A DNA stretch of 17,290 nucleotides from Chrysochromulina tobinii (Eukaryota > Haptophyta > Prymnesiales > Chrysochromulinaceae): positions 1-17,290 of the forward strand of contig JWZX01002222.1 in assembly GCA_001275005.1 (NCBI GenBank), in the 5' to 3' direction. Shown piece after piece: positions 5,399 to 14,700 of the stretch. How positions within the stretch are numbered: position 1 is the stretch's first letter; each line of letters starts with the position of its first letter. The position numbers were made by a program, and so were the translations under genes. Under the pieces are notes generated by a model, which was not told the DNA's origin, made no database searches, and was given only the letters and a program-made list of their open reading frames with translations.

Positions 5399-7930
5399 CT
5401 AGGACGGCTCGACCAACCCCACATGCGCCTTCCAGCGGCCTTGGAGGTTGTAAGCGTAGTCGATGCGGAATGGGCCGTAGCGAAGGCCCACGCCTGCTGC
5501 AGCGCCGCCGCTCAAGCTCAGACTCTCAGCTGAGGAGCCGGTAGGCACCCCCTTGGCAGAAGCACTGAACGCGTTGGTACCGGCGTTCCCAGGGCGCACC
5601 GTGCCGGCGCCCGCGTCGCCAAAGAGAGAGAAGGCAATCGGCTGCGCGCCGCCAAGCGGCACGACGACCTCGACAGTGCCGCCCACACTCGAGGTGGTGC
5701 GTCCGAGCTCGTACGACTCATAGCCCCGGACGGCGTTCTCACCTCCAAGGAGCTCCGTCTCGTACGAGGGGAGCGAGCTGGCGGCCAGCGTCGCACGGCC
5801 GCGCACGTTGAGCGTCGACGCGCGCAGCTTGCTCATCAGCGAGGCCAGCGGACCGGCGCTCGTGACGGCGCCTTGGGCGAGGGGCGTGGCGGCCACCGCC
5901 GGAGGTAAGAGGAGCTCACTCAGCCTGTGAACAAGGGGCTTGCTGTGAACGAGTCGGATCACCGGCTGCTCAGTCGAGCTGGGGATCGCTCCAGTGGCAT
6001 GCACCTCCGGTGGCGGCTGGGGAGGCGCGCGGCGAGGAGCTCGCTTTGGGAGCGCAAGTCCGAGCGGCACCACAAGACGCGCCTCGGATTTGACGCGCCA
6101 AAAGTTGGGCATTCGGGGCAGCAAAGGGAGCGAGTGTGCCACAGCGACGCGAGCGCCCGCGCGCACGCCGGCCGCGCCGCCGCCGCCGCCGCCGCCGCCG
6201 CCTCCGCCCATCTGCATGCTGCCGCAGCTGAGCGTCGCACTCAGCTGAACGGGCAGCTCGTGGTACGTGGGCGGCGTGGGCGGCAGCAGCGAGCTGCGAC
6301 TCCACCATCCAGGCTCTTTGCGCTCACTACGGGCGGCGCGGACCCGAGGCGGCGCCGTGTTGGGCGTCGGCACGAGGTGAGCAGCCGCGCCGAAGCCAAT
6401 CGAGGCGCCACGCCAGGCACGGCCGTTCACGTGCACGTCGGCGCCGGAGACCGGTACGGGCACGCTGCGCGCAGGCTGAAGGTCAAGTGGCGACCCGCTG
6501 ATCGGGCCATTGGCGCCCATGACGGCGCTAGGCTCGTGGGGACTGGCGGACGCCGTCGCGCCGTAGTGAGCACCGCCCTTCTCGGCCTGGGCGATAGTTT
6601 GGCCTGCGCGCCCGCTGCCTCGCTGGAAGACTTGCGCGCCCACGCTGAAGCGATGGCCGAGTCTCGGTGCCGCCCATGAGGCCCGGAGCTCGGAGCCCTC
6701 GACTCCAGCAGAGTGGAAGGCGAGGTCGAGCTTGAGCTGCTGGTTGCGCCCGAGCAGGTTGTGGTCCGAGAGGGCCACTTCGCCCGCGAGCTGCCCGCCC
6801 GAAAACGAGAGCCCCGGCTCGATGCGGCAGTGCTGCGCGCGCCGTCGCGGGCGCGAGTCGCGCTCGATCACACAGAGGTGCAGCGTCACGTACTCGTCCT
6901 TGCGCCGCGTCCAGCGGCTCAGCCCGCCGGGACCCCGCACCGGCCGCACCGGCGGCGAAGGCGGCGGTTCGGAGAGTGACTTCGCCCCCTCGTCCCTTGT
7001 CCCCTGATCCCTGGCCACAAAGACAGCACCGTACAGATTGTCGCGACCCTTTTTAGGGTCGATCAGCGGGCGCTCGGGAGCGGGCACGAAGAGGGGGCGC
7101 GCCTCACAGGCCTCGAAGAGTCCGCATCGGCGCAGCTCGTCCCAAGCGCATGCGTCCCATCGAAAGGGCATCCCCGGGCGCAGCGAAAGCGCCTCGGCCA
7201 CCACACTCGGGCGCGTCGATCCGCCTACGGACACGAGCGCTCCAGATGCATGCAGCTGCTCGAGCTCCGTTGGCTTGGGCAGCCCCGCGTCGCGGCGCAG
7301 CGCGCGCAGGCGCGCCTCCGCGCGCTCGCACGCGCGCGCAGACACGCGCGCCTCGCGCGCCGTGCGCAGTGATGCCTCGAGACGCTCGACGCACTCGCTT
7401 GCTGACGGGCCGCTGCCGAAGGCCGACGGCCGTCGCCATGTCGCCGAACCGAGAGCGAGGCGTGCGGCGGCGCGCTGCCGCATCTGGCTGAGGATGGTGG
7501 CAGCTGCTGGCGCGGCGGGAGGAGCTGGCGCCACCACCGCCGCGGGCGGCGGCGCCTCGCGACGAGTGTCCTCAGCGGCGGCGTAGTAGTTGATGATGAC
7601 AGACGGGCTCGCGACTCGCGGCTCGCTGACGACGAACTGCAGGCGGCTGCCGCGAACATACCCTCGCGCGACCACACGCGAGAAGACGTACCCGTTGCGT
7701 TGGTACCAGTTGTTGATCGCGTTGGCAATGTACACCGGCGCGTCCGCCGGAGGCTGCTCCGAGTGGATGCCTGAGGCGACGGCCGCCTCACGGAGGACGG
7801 CTGCCGGGATGAGGCGCGATCCATCGATGTTGATGTGCTTGATGCGAGCAGAGAGGTCGTCCGCAGCCGAAAAGGGCTGCACGCCGTCGCGCAGGTGTGC
7901 GACGACGCCCAGGAGAACAAGAGCCGACAT
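5399..7930 (-). CDS. Omp85/BamA/Toc75-family outer-envelope beta-barrel protein
   Basis: A predicted plastid outer-envelope Omp85 protein (OEP80/Toc75 type), which inserts or translocates proteins; 843 residues from the first in-frame ATG. An in-frame TGA lies upstream of it. The N-terminus (MSALVLLGVVAHL) is short and hydrophobic, possibly a signal peptide as needed for a secondary plastid. POTRA 1 spans about 29-107 (IKHINIDGSRLIP, then NNWYQRNGYVFSRV). A Pro/Ala linker and an Arg/Ala-rich helical stretch (about 120-225) follow. A second POTRA has GSTRPSVVAEALSLRPGMPF, then CGLFEACEA. The barrel starts near LAGEVALSDHNLLGRNQQL and ends with the conserved GGENAVRGYESYELG loop (VRGY motif), FSLFGDAGAG and YGPFRIDYAYNLQGRW. 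The barrel is lengthened by low-complexity loops, including an 11-Gly run coded by a (GCC)n microsatellite near 6176-6210. A mitochondrial SAM50 is less likely, given two POTRAs and the plastid-like DHNLLGRNQ motif, but not excluded. Confidence 0.85.
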   Translation of the reverse strand: MSALVLLGVVAHLRDGVQPFSAADDLSARIKHINIDGSRLIPAAVLREAAVASGIHSEQPPADAPVYIANAINNWYQRNGYVFSRVVARGYVRGSRLQFVVSEPRVASPSVIINYYAAAEDTRREAPPPAAVVAPAPPAAPAAATILSQMRQRAAARLALGSATWRRPSAFGSGPSASECVERLEASLRTAREARVSARACERAEARLRALRRDAGLPKPTELEQLHASGALVSVGGSTRPSVVAEALSLRPGMPFRWDACAWDELRRCGLFEACEARPLFVPAPERPLIDPKKGRDNLYGAVFVARDQGTRDEGAKSLSEPPPSPPVRPVRGPGGLSRWTRRKDEYVTLHLCVIERDSRPRRRAQHCRIEPGLSFSGGQLAGEVALSDHNLLGRNQQLKLDLAFHSAGVEGSELRASWAAPRLGHRFSVGAQVFQRGSGRAGQTIAQAEKGGAHYGATASASPHEPSAVMGANGPISGSPLDLQPARSVPVPVSGADVHVNGRAWRGASIGFGAAAHLVPTPNTAPPRVRAARSERKEPGWWSRSSLLPPTPPTYHELPVQLSATLSCGSMQMGGGGGGGGGGGAAGVRAGARVAVAHSLPLLPRMPNFWRVKSEARLVVPLGLALPKRAPRRAPPQPPPEVHATGAIPSSTEQPVIRLVHSKPLVHRLSELLLPPAVAATPLAQGAVTSAGPLASLMSKLRASTLNVRGRATLAASSLPSYETELLGGENAVRGYESYELGRTTSSVGGTVEVVVPLGGAQPIAFSLFGDAGAGTVRPGNAGTNAFSASAKGVPTGSSAESLSLSGGAAAGVGLRYGPFRIDYAYNLQGRWKAHVGLVEPS
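6176..6210. repeat. (GCC)n microsatellite coding poly-glycine
   Basis: About eight GCC triplets followed by TCC and GCC. On the minus strand they encode an 11-Gly run at about residues 574-585 of the Omp85 protein. The tract falls in the barrel half, probably an extended loop, and should vary in length between strains. Confidence 0.85.
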
Positions 7931-8158
7931 AAGGATCAATGCCCTGCGGAGCAGACGAAGGAATAGTTGAGCTGCTTCGTCAAAATCGTCAAGTCGTGGT
8001 CCTTTGAACCGAGATCCTCACCGTAAACATCGATAGCGTGCTCAACTTACTTACAGTACATGTACTACACTGTGGAACTGGAGGCCTTTTGAGAAGAAAG
8101 AGTGGACCCGCGACCCACGGCTCGCCCGACCCGAAGCGCGCAGGCGTCCACGGTCGTC
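7931..8158. promoter_or_regulatory. Divergent promoter region between Omp85 and branched-chain E2
   Basis: The ATGs of two divergent genes are 228 bp apart, so both promoters and 5' UTRs must fit here. The only clear symmetric site is AGTACATGTACT at 8055-8066, a perfect 12-bp palindrome. No TATA box is convincing. The assignment rests on gene layout, not on a recognised promoter motif. Confidence 0.55.
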
Positions 8159-9589
8159 ATGCTGCGCCTTCTGGTGGCGAAGCGGCTGCCTGCGCTGCAC
8201 CGCCCCGCGCTCTTTGCGGTGCAGCGATGTTGCATGTCGTCCAAGCCATTTTTGCTCTCGGACATTGGCGAGGGGATCGCCGAGGTCGAGGTGATGCAAT
8301 GGTTTGTCAAGGCGGGCGACACGGTGGAGCAGTTTGACAAGCTGTGTGAGGTGCAGAGCGACAAGGCGACCGTGGAGATCACAAGCCCCTTTGTCGGCAG
8401 CATCGCGTCGCTTGCGTACGCGGCCGGCGAGATCGCCAAGACGGGCACGCCGCTGCTGCACTACGTGCCCGAGGGTGCGGCAAAGGCTCCAGCTGCTGTC
8501 TCTGCTGTCGCTGCTCCGGCTGCTGCGGCACCCGCATCGGCGACAGCCGCCGCCAGGCCAGCAGCGGCGGCCACAGCGGGTGGCAAGACGAAGGTGCTCG
8601 CGGCGCCCGCGGCGCGCGGCATTGCGAAGCAGCACGGCGTCGACCTCGCGATGGTGACGGGAACTGGAAGAAATGGCCATGTGACCAAGGAGGACGTCCT
8701 GATTTACGTGGCGAGGGGCGCTGCGCTGCCGCCCCGTGTGGTCGCGGCCGCCACATCCGCCACACCTGCTCCTCCAGCAGCCACTCAACCCGCCGCCATA
8801 CCCGCCACCGCGCCCGCCGCCAGGTCCGCCGCCAAGTCCGCGTCGCCGCCTCTGGAGCCGCCGCCACGCGCCATGTCGGGGGTCGTTGCGGATCGTGTCG
8901 AACCTATCCGTGGCATCCGCAAGGCGATGTTCAAGCAGATGACGGCGGCGCTCGCGGTGCCCACCTTCTCGTACTGCGACGAAGTCCAGATGGACGCGCT
9001 CATGACGGCGCGCCTCGAGCTCAAGGAGCTGGCTGCCAAATATGGAGTGTCCAAGTTCACGCTGATGCCGATGCTCATCAAGGCGACTTCACTCGCCCTC
9101 GCAGAGTTCCCCCTCCTGAACTCGTCCATTTCGGCCGACGGCACAGAGCTCGTCTTCAAGGGCTCGCACAACATCGGCCTCGCCATGGACACGCCTACCG
9201 GTCTCCTCGTGCCCAACGTCAAGAATGTGCAGTCCAAGTCGCTCCTCGAGATCGCATCGGAGCTCGAACGGCTCCAAACCGACGCGTCAACTGGCAAGCT
9301 GGGCATGGCGGACCTCAAGGACGGCACCTTCTCGATCTCGAACATTGGCAACCTCGGAGGCACGTACACGGGCCCGGTCATCAACCTGCCCGAGGTCGCT
9401 ATCGTAGGCCTCGGCAAGACGCGCCCATCGCCGCGCTACGACGAGAAGGGCAGTCTTGTGAAAGTCTCGATCATGCAAGTGAGCTGGACGGCCGACCACC
9501 GCGTCATAGACGGCGCCACAATGGCTCGCTTCTCGAATGCATGGATTGGTTACCTTGAGAAGCCCACGACGATGCTGCTGCACCTGTGA
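8159..9589 (+). CDS. DBT: Branched-chain 2-oxoacid dehydrogenase complex E2 (lipoamide acyltransferase), mitochondrial
   Basis: The dihydrolipoyl transacylase core of the mitochondrial complex that breaks down Leu, Ile and Val 2-oxoacids; it passes the acyl group from lipoyl-lysine to CoA. 476 residues, close to the family norm. MLRLLVAKRLPALHRPALF is a basic amphipathic mitochondrial presequence. The lipoyl domain spans about 30-105, with lipoylated Lys69 in EVQSDKATVEI. LSDIGEGIAEVEVMQWFV is typical of branched-chain E2 rather than pyruvate E2. An Ala/Pro linker leads to the E3/E1-binding domain (about 146-184: APAARGIAKQHGVDL, then GTGRNGHVTKEDV), a second Ala/Pro linker, and the catalytic domain (about 247-476) with PIRGIRKAMFKQM and the active-site DHRVIDG (His447, Asp451). 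The gene has no introns. The frame is open upstream to 8102 but with no ATG before 8159. Pyruvate or 2-oxoglutarate E2 are less likely. Confidence 0.93.
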   Translation: MLRLLVAKRLPALHRPALFAVQRCCMSSKPFLLSDIGEGIAEVEVMQWFVKAGDTVEQFDKLCEVQSDKATVEITSPFVGSIASLAYAAGEIAKTGTPLLHYVPEGAAKAPAAVSAVAAPAAAAPASATAAARPAAAATAGGKTKVLAAPAARGIAKQHGVDLAMVTGTGRNGHVTKEDVLIYVARGAALPPRVVAAATSATPAPPAATQPAAIPATAPAARSAAKSASPPLEPPPRAMSGVVADRVEPIRGIRKAMFKQMTAALAVPTFSYCDEVQMDALMTARLELKELAAKYGVSKFTLMPMLIKATSLALAEFPLLNSSISADGTELVFKGSHNIGLAMDTPTGLLVPNVKNVQSKSLLEIASELERLQTDASTGKLGMADLKDGTFSISNIGNLGGTYTGPVINLPEVAIVGLGKTRPSPRYDEKGSLVKVSIMQVSWTADHRVIDGATMARFSNAWIGYLEKPTTMLLHL

Positions 9590-9698
9590 GTTGCCACGGG
9601 CACGGCGGCAGTTGGCTGACCCTCTCCTCACTTCACAGAGAAACACACTTTACTATTCAACACAGAAAAACGTCGGCGCCACAAACGCAACAAACAAT

Positions 9699-11087
9699 AT
9701 GCCGACCCCATTCGCATGGGATGACGTGTGCACGACCATCGTGTCGATGCCGAGCTCGCACGCGCAACGCAGCGCGGTAATTGCACAGCTCGCTCGCGAA
9801 GGGATCACCGATCGTGTAACTGTGTCACCAGGCGTTGTGCTCAGTGCAGACACAATTGAGCAAGTGGTTGGTGATGCCACTCGGAGCTGCGTTGTGCCAG
9901 CCACCTATTTGAACAACATAACCGGCGTGTCGAAGCGCTGGTTCGGAACCATTGGCAGCAGCCTGGCGCACCTCAACCTGCTACACCGTTTCGCTAGCGG
10001 CCGCTTGCATCTCGAGGTCCAGGTTGGCAATGCCGCGCCACGCCGACGAGGGTCGAAGGAGCGGAGTTGCTCGTGGCTGATGGTGCTAGCAGACGACGTC
10101 GTACTCCTGCCGGGCTTTTCGAACTTTGTCCAGAAGAGCATCTTCTCGAAACTGGATTCCGTCGACTTCGTCAACCTAGCTGTGGTCCGGGCATGGGGCG
10201 AGCCAGATTACGTCTCGCCCAATGGGATGGCCATCAAGCGTGTGAGCGGCTCGATGCTGTGGCCCGCGTGGTCCATGGGCCGCCACTCTGCTGACGCGAT
10301 CGTCAAGAGCCCCAACCTCCTCGTGAGCGGCTACCTCGTGCGGACGGCCACGCTGCCTATGCTGCTCAAGGGCTTCGGGCTCGCTCGGGACTTTCGTCCG
10401 GAGTGCTCGATCGACCAGGTGCTCGCACGCATACAGTACGCACTGGCGAGCTCCGGCCAGTACCGCTCGTTCAACATTGAGGCCGATGAGAGGACCATGC
10501 TCGCCCACTGCGCGGTAGGCCCCAACGAGAAGATGCTATTCCAGGAGCGCTACCCCGCGCGGCACAGGGCTTGCCTCGAACACCACCAGGAGATCTACGG
10601 CGGCGGCTCGCGCTCCCACGATCGGCGACGACGATTGTCCGACGAGGATCATCGTGTGAGTCTTCGGCCCGAGGAGGATCATTGGCAGCCGCACGCGCGT
10701 CGAGCAGTCTCGGCGGGTGCGCACACGCATTCGGTGGAGCGCGCCGTTGCTGCAAGCACGCTGAAGCACAAACATCGACTCCAACCGAGCGGCGCTGGTG
10801 ATGGTACAAGTGCGGGGATGCCCCGCCAGCTTCGCCTCGAATTGATGAAGAACAAGACGAAGTTCCGCCACCTCGCTGACGCGCCGACGAAGTTCCGCTT
10901 CAAATCTGATTCGCGCGGGGGGAGCGCCTGCTTCCACGGTTTCCAAGTACCTGGCGATCGCGTGTCGGTCAACAGCAACGGAAAGCTCGTCACGCGGCCG
11001 CTCAGCCCAGGAGTGGTGAAGGACGTGGCTGAGGAGTGGCCGTCGACGTGCGGTCTCCATGGTGTCTCTCTAGAAGGTGTGAAGTGA
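9699..11087 (+). CDS. GT25-like glycosyltransferase
   Basis: A probable glycosyltransferase of the GT25 (LPS-biosynthesis/procollagen galactosyltransferase-like) type; 462 residues. The N-terminal strand CTTIVSMPSSHAQRSAVIAQL fits the family's start (V-I-S-L, then S/R). WFGTIGSSLAHLNLLHRF matches the family pattern G-x-I-G-x-x-L-x-H. WLMVLADDVVLLPGF (Asp132-Asp133) is at the usual metal-binding EDD position, here ADD. SPNLLVSGYLVRTATLPMLL fits the later GY-x-x-x block, followed by an acidic ECSIDQVLARI. From about residue 300 the chain turns basic and low-complexity, with no recognised domain. No signal peptide or membrane segment is seen, which is odd for a Golgi enzyme. The frame stays open upstream to an ATG at 9537 inside the E2 gene, but the start at 9699 avoids overlap. 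It begins 109 bp after the E2 stop. Donor and acceptor sugars cannot be inferred. Confidence 0.68.
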   Translation: MPTPFAWDDVCTTIVSMPSSHAQRSAVIAQLAREGITDRVTVSPGVVLSADTIEQVVGDATRSCVVPATYLNNITGVSKRWFGTIGSSLAHLNLLHRFASGRLHLEVQVGNAAPRRRGSKERSCSWLMVLADDVVLLPGFSNFVQKSIFSKLDSVDFVNLAVVRAWGEPDYVSPNGMAIKRVSGSMLWPAWSMGRHSADAIVKSPNLLVSGYLVRTATLPMLLKGFGLARDFRPECSIDQVLARIQYALASSGQYRSFNIEADERTMLAHCAVGPNEKMLFQERYPARHRACLEHHQEIYGGGSRSHDRRRRLSDEDHRVSLRPEEDHWQPHARRAVSAGAHTHSVERAVAASTLKHKHRLQPSGAGDGTSAGMPRQLRLELMKNKTKFRHLADAPTKFRFKSDSRGGSACFHGFQVPGDRVSVNSNGKLVTRPLSPGVVKDVAEEWPSTCGLHGVSLEGVK

Positions 11088-11211
11088 ACAGATAGACTGG
11101 CAGTCTTAGACTCGAACTTGGCAAGTGTGGGTGCATCACACCGGCACAATGCTAACACAATGCGCCCCGCCCCCCCGCCCCCGCCGGGCGTTCACACCGC
11201 GAGAGAACGCC

Positions 11212-11232
11212 GACACGACAGCATGTCGTGTC
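11212..11232. repeat. Inverted repeat GACACGACA-GCA-TGTCGTGTC
   Basis: Perfect 9-bp arms around a 3-base centre, about 485 bp upstream of the ABC transporter ATG. It could be a hairpin or a dimer-binding site. No other copy was seen in the window. Confidence 0.75.
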
Positions 11233-11596
11233 AACATCATCGTCAGCACTCACGAGTCACGTGCTCTCCTCACTAACTCCTCACATTTTCTCACATTACA
11301 CCTCTAGAGGGATCGTGGCATCCTCGCGCCGTCTCCACGGTGTGACCAGAGGAGGGGGGCGACGCACGTGTCGGTCCCCCCCCTACACTATAGCCAACAC
11401 ACGGGGCACGAACGCGGCACGGCACACCCGTTTGCCGGTAGCTCTTAGTCCAGGGTCCTCCGACTGTCACTCTCTCTGTTCAGCAGCGGCTCAATTGCAG
11501 CGGCTCCGAGAGTCCGAGTGCGGGCGGGTGGGCAACCAATGGGAAATGGGCGGCTGCTGCGCCCCACCTCCCCACAGCGCTGACTTGACATCTTTT

Positions 11597-11616
11597 GACT
11601 TGACTTGACTTGACTG
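11597..11616 (+). repeat. (TTGAC)4 microsatellite
   Basis: Four pentamer units TTGAC, preceded by looser related text (TTGACATCTTTTGAC) and followed by TGTCAAG, which can pair with the last unit. It sits about 100 bp upstream of the ABC transporter start codon, so it probably lies in the promoter or 5' UTR. Confidence 0.7.
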
Positions 11617-11716
11617 TCAAGCTTGCGAAGACGAGCGCGCTCGCGCGCGTGCCTTTTTGCTCACACGACGGCGGCGTCCCGCACCGAGAGTGTGCGGTGC
11701 ACGTGTCTTTCCGAAA

Positions 11717-14700
11717 ATGGGTGCTCGCGACTGCACGGGTGCCATCGACTCGTGCCTTGCGAATCGCGGGCGTGCAGCTGTTTCTCGGCTTGGGATCAGC
11801 CTCTTTTTACTGCTGGTCCTGATCGATATCGGCGTCAACGTATTGCTCCGAGTGGCACCTGGGCTGATCGCCCCACCAAACGTGAGCCTTTGGTGGGAGA
11901 CTGACTATGACATAAGTTGGCGTTTTGATGACTTTACGACGCAGCTCTTAGATTTCTCTTACGATACCCTCGACACGTTGGTGCTTCTTGTGATCCGTGT
12001 GGCGTGCACCTTGCTGCTCATGTGGGTTGCGGTCACCGTGGGCAGACCCAAGTTGGACGACCTCCTCGTCGAAAATTCAAACAGCAGCACGCGTTGCCAA
12101 CCGTGCCAGCCGCTCCTCATCAATGCAGGCGAGGGCCAACTGCACGCACTCAGCTCTGCAGCGAAGACGGAGCACCTCGAGAGCTATGAGCGCCGTAAGA
12201 TCGCCGCCGTCAAGAAAAACGTTGTTGTGGGCTGCTTGTTTCTCGTCTCTTCGTCCACGCAAATCTACCTGGGCATTAAAGTGATCAAATTTACCGGACA
12301 CTGGGATGATGGGGGCGAGGCTGCGCACGCCGTCATGACACTTCAGGGGGCGCTGTTCTTCATGTGCGTCCTGCTCATCAATGCTGAGGCTTTCGTCGCC
12401 AACCGCCTCGTCAATGTCCTCTGCGCCGAGGAGGGGTTCCTCGTACCTGAGTTCCACCAGCATCGGCTCTTCTTCACCAAAGTGGACGGGCACGTGTGCG
12501 ACATGTGCCACAACTCGAGCCAGAATATGTACCGTTGCGACGTGTGCGATTTCGACTCCTGCCCCGCATGCTTCAACAAAAAAGACAAGTGCACTTCCGA
12601 GGGCATCATGAGGGGCGACAAGGGCGTACGCGACGTGCTTGATGTTGGGCGGTTTGAGTACCTGATGCGTGGGGTGCGTCTGATCCGGCCGCACTTGCTC
12701 CTCTTCCTCTTTGCCCTGGCATGCCTGATGGGGCAGTCGATCGCTTCGCTCGTCGTGCCGCACTTTCAAGGTCAAATCTTCGATCGGATCATTGAGGCTC
12801 ATCACGTGTGCACGGACGACCCTAGCTCGCCCGACTGCCATCACGAGCAGGCTGGCTTCTACACGCTGATGCTCTATTTCATTGGGCTCTCGATAGGCAT
12901 GGGCTGCCTGCAGGCGCTGCGAGCTCTCTCCTTCCAGATCGTCGCTCGGCGGATTGGCATATGGGTTCGCACGCGCTTGTTCAACACGATGATGCGCCAG
13001 GACATCGCCTTCTTCGATGGCATGCGCACAGGCGACTTGCAGAACCGGCTGTCGGAGGATATCTCGACAATGGTGCAACCCATCTACACGACGCTGTCCA
13101 CGGTCTTATCCAACCTCATGATCCTCGTCGGCGGTGTGACCATGTGCTTCTTGACAAGCTGGCGCCTCTCCATGCTGGCCTTCACCACCATTTTACCCAT
13201 GATGCACATCACCGGCGTCTATGCTGAGTGGTCACGCGGGATAAACAAGCAAATCTATCAGCAGTGCGCGTCGCCATCACACCCCCATTCACACTCCCAT
13301 GCCTGCCCTATGCCACAAGCAGCTGTGGCCGATGCACAGCTGCCCGCGCCGCACGCTGACCGAGACCTTGGATCCACTCTCGCCTGTGCGAAGCCTCTCC
13401 GACGCCATGTCCCGCGCGGGCGAGGCGATCAGTAACGTCCGCATGGTGCGGGCCGTCTCGTCAGAAGCACAAGAGGCGGAGCGGAACCGCAGGGTGCTGA
13501 ACAAGGCGCTTCGGGCGGGCATCAAAGACGCCATCGCCGGCGGCGTCGCGGCTGCCTTGAACGACTACCTTGACCTCCTCGCCGGCGTGCTCATCCTGTG
13601 GTACGGTGGCTCGATTGCAATGCATCCCGCGGGTGCCATCAGTGTGGGACAGCTGATCACGTACCAACTTTAGTAAGCAGGCGGCCGCGACCTCCTCTCC
13701 CCTCGAGGCTTGCGCGACTCTCCTCCTCTGCTGGTCTGACCGTTCGATCACCTTCAATCTCCTTGTCGGCAGCTGGAATATGATCAACACGGCCATCCAG
13801 GCGCTCAACGACATGGTGAACTCATTCACGCGTGCGGCTGGCGCAGCGGAGCGGGTGCTCTCTCTCTATGATCTTACCCCCGACATTGACCCGGATGGCG
13901 GCGCACATGTTGACCTAGCCGTGACCAAGTGGTCCATTGCTTTCGAGGACGTGCACTTCCACTACCAAATGCGCCCGGAGCAAAAAGTGCTTCAGGGCAT
14001 GTCTTTCGTCGTCGAGGAGGGGCGCGTGTGCGCGCTCGTCGGCCGCTCGGGCGGTGGCAAGTCGACTGTGGTGCATCTCATGCTGCGCTTCTACGACCCA
14101 CGCTCGGGCCGAATCACACTCGGCGGGAAAGACCTCAAGGAGCTCAACATCGCCTCGGTTCACAAGCATGTGGGTGTCGTCTCGCAGGAGACCATGCTCT
14201 TCAATTCGTACGCCTTCGGAGGAGCCCCTGCCCCCCTGAATCCCTCTCGAGAGCCTGTGTTGTCACACATTCCGTGTGTGCACGCCCAACTCGTTGTGGC
14301 AGGTCAATTGGCGAGAACATAGCGTATGGCATCGAGGGCGAGGTGACCAACGAGCAGATTGTTGCTGCCGCCAAGGCGGCGCAGGCGTACAAGTTCATCT
14401 CCGAGTTCGAGGACGGCCTGTCGACGCGCGTAGGCGAGCGTGGCCAGCGCCTGAGCGGGGGGCAGAAGCAGCGTATTGCCATCGCGCGCTGCCTGCTGCG
14501 CCAGCCGCGGTTGCTGCTGCTCGACGAGGCCACCAGTGCGCTCGACGCTGAGTCAGAGGCGCAGGTACAGAAGGCACTCGACGGCCTCATCTGGACGGGT
14601 TCGCATACGGTCATCCTCGTCGCCCATCGCCTCTCCACCGTCATCAACTCGCACCAGATTGTCGTGGTCGACGGTGGGCGCGTAGCCGAGTCGGGGACGC

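Larger units (their letters stand above)
11088..11716. other. Intergenic region upstream of the ABC transporter
   Basis: No gene is supported here. It holds a C-rich tract (11163-11187), a 9-bp-stem inverted repeat (11212-11232) and a short TTGAC tandem (11597-11616). It must contain the 3' end of the glycosyltransferase transcript and the ABC gene promoter. The transporter frame is open back to 11657 but with no ATG before 11717. Confidence 0.6.

Noticed and set aside
5927-6679. 250-residue plus-strand open frame antisense to the Omp85 gene
   Set aside because: It is Arg/Ala/His-rich with no family match; a typical shadow of a GC-rich gene.
9537-9698. Extended start for the glycosyltransferase at an ATG inside the E2 gene
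   Set aside because: It would overlap the end of the E2 coding region and adds a Cys/Arg-rich stretch with no family similarity; the ATG at 9699 is adequate.
12077-13078. 333-residue minus-strand open frame antisense to the ABC gene
   Set aside because: No recognisable domain. The opposite strand encodes a clear membrane domain, so this is a composition effect.
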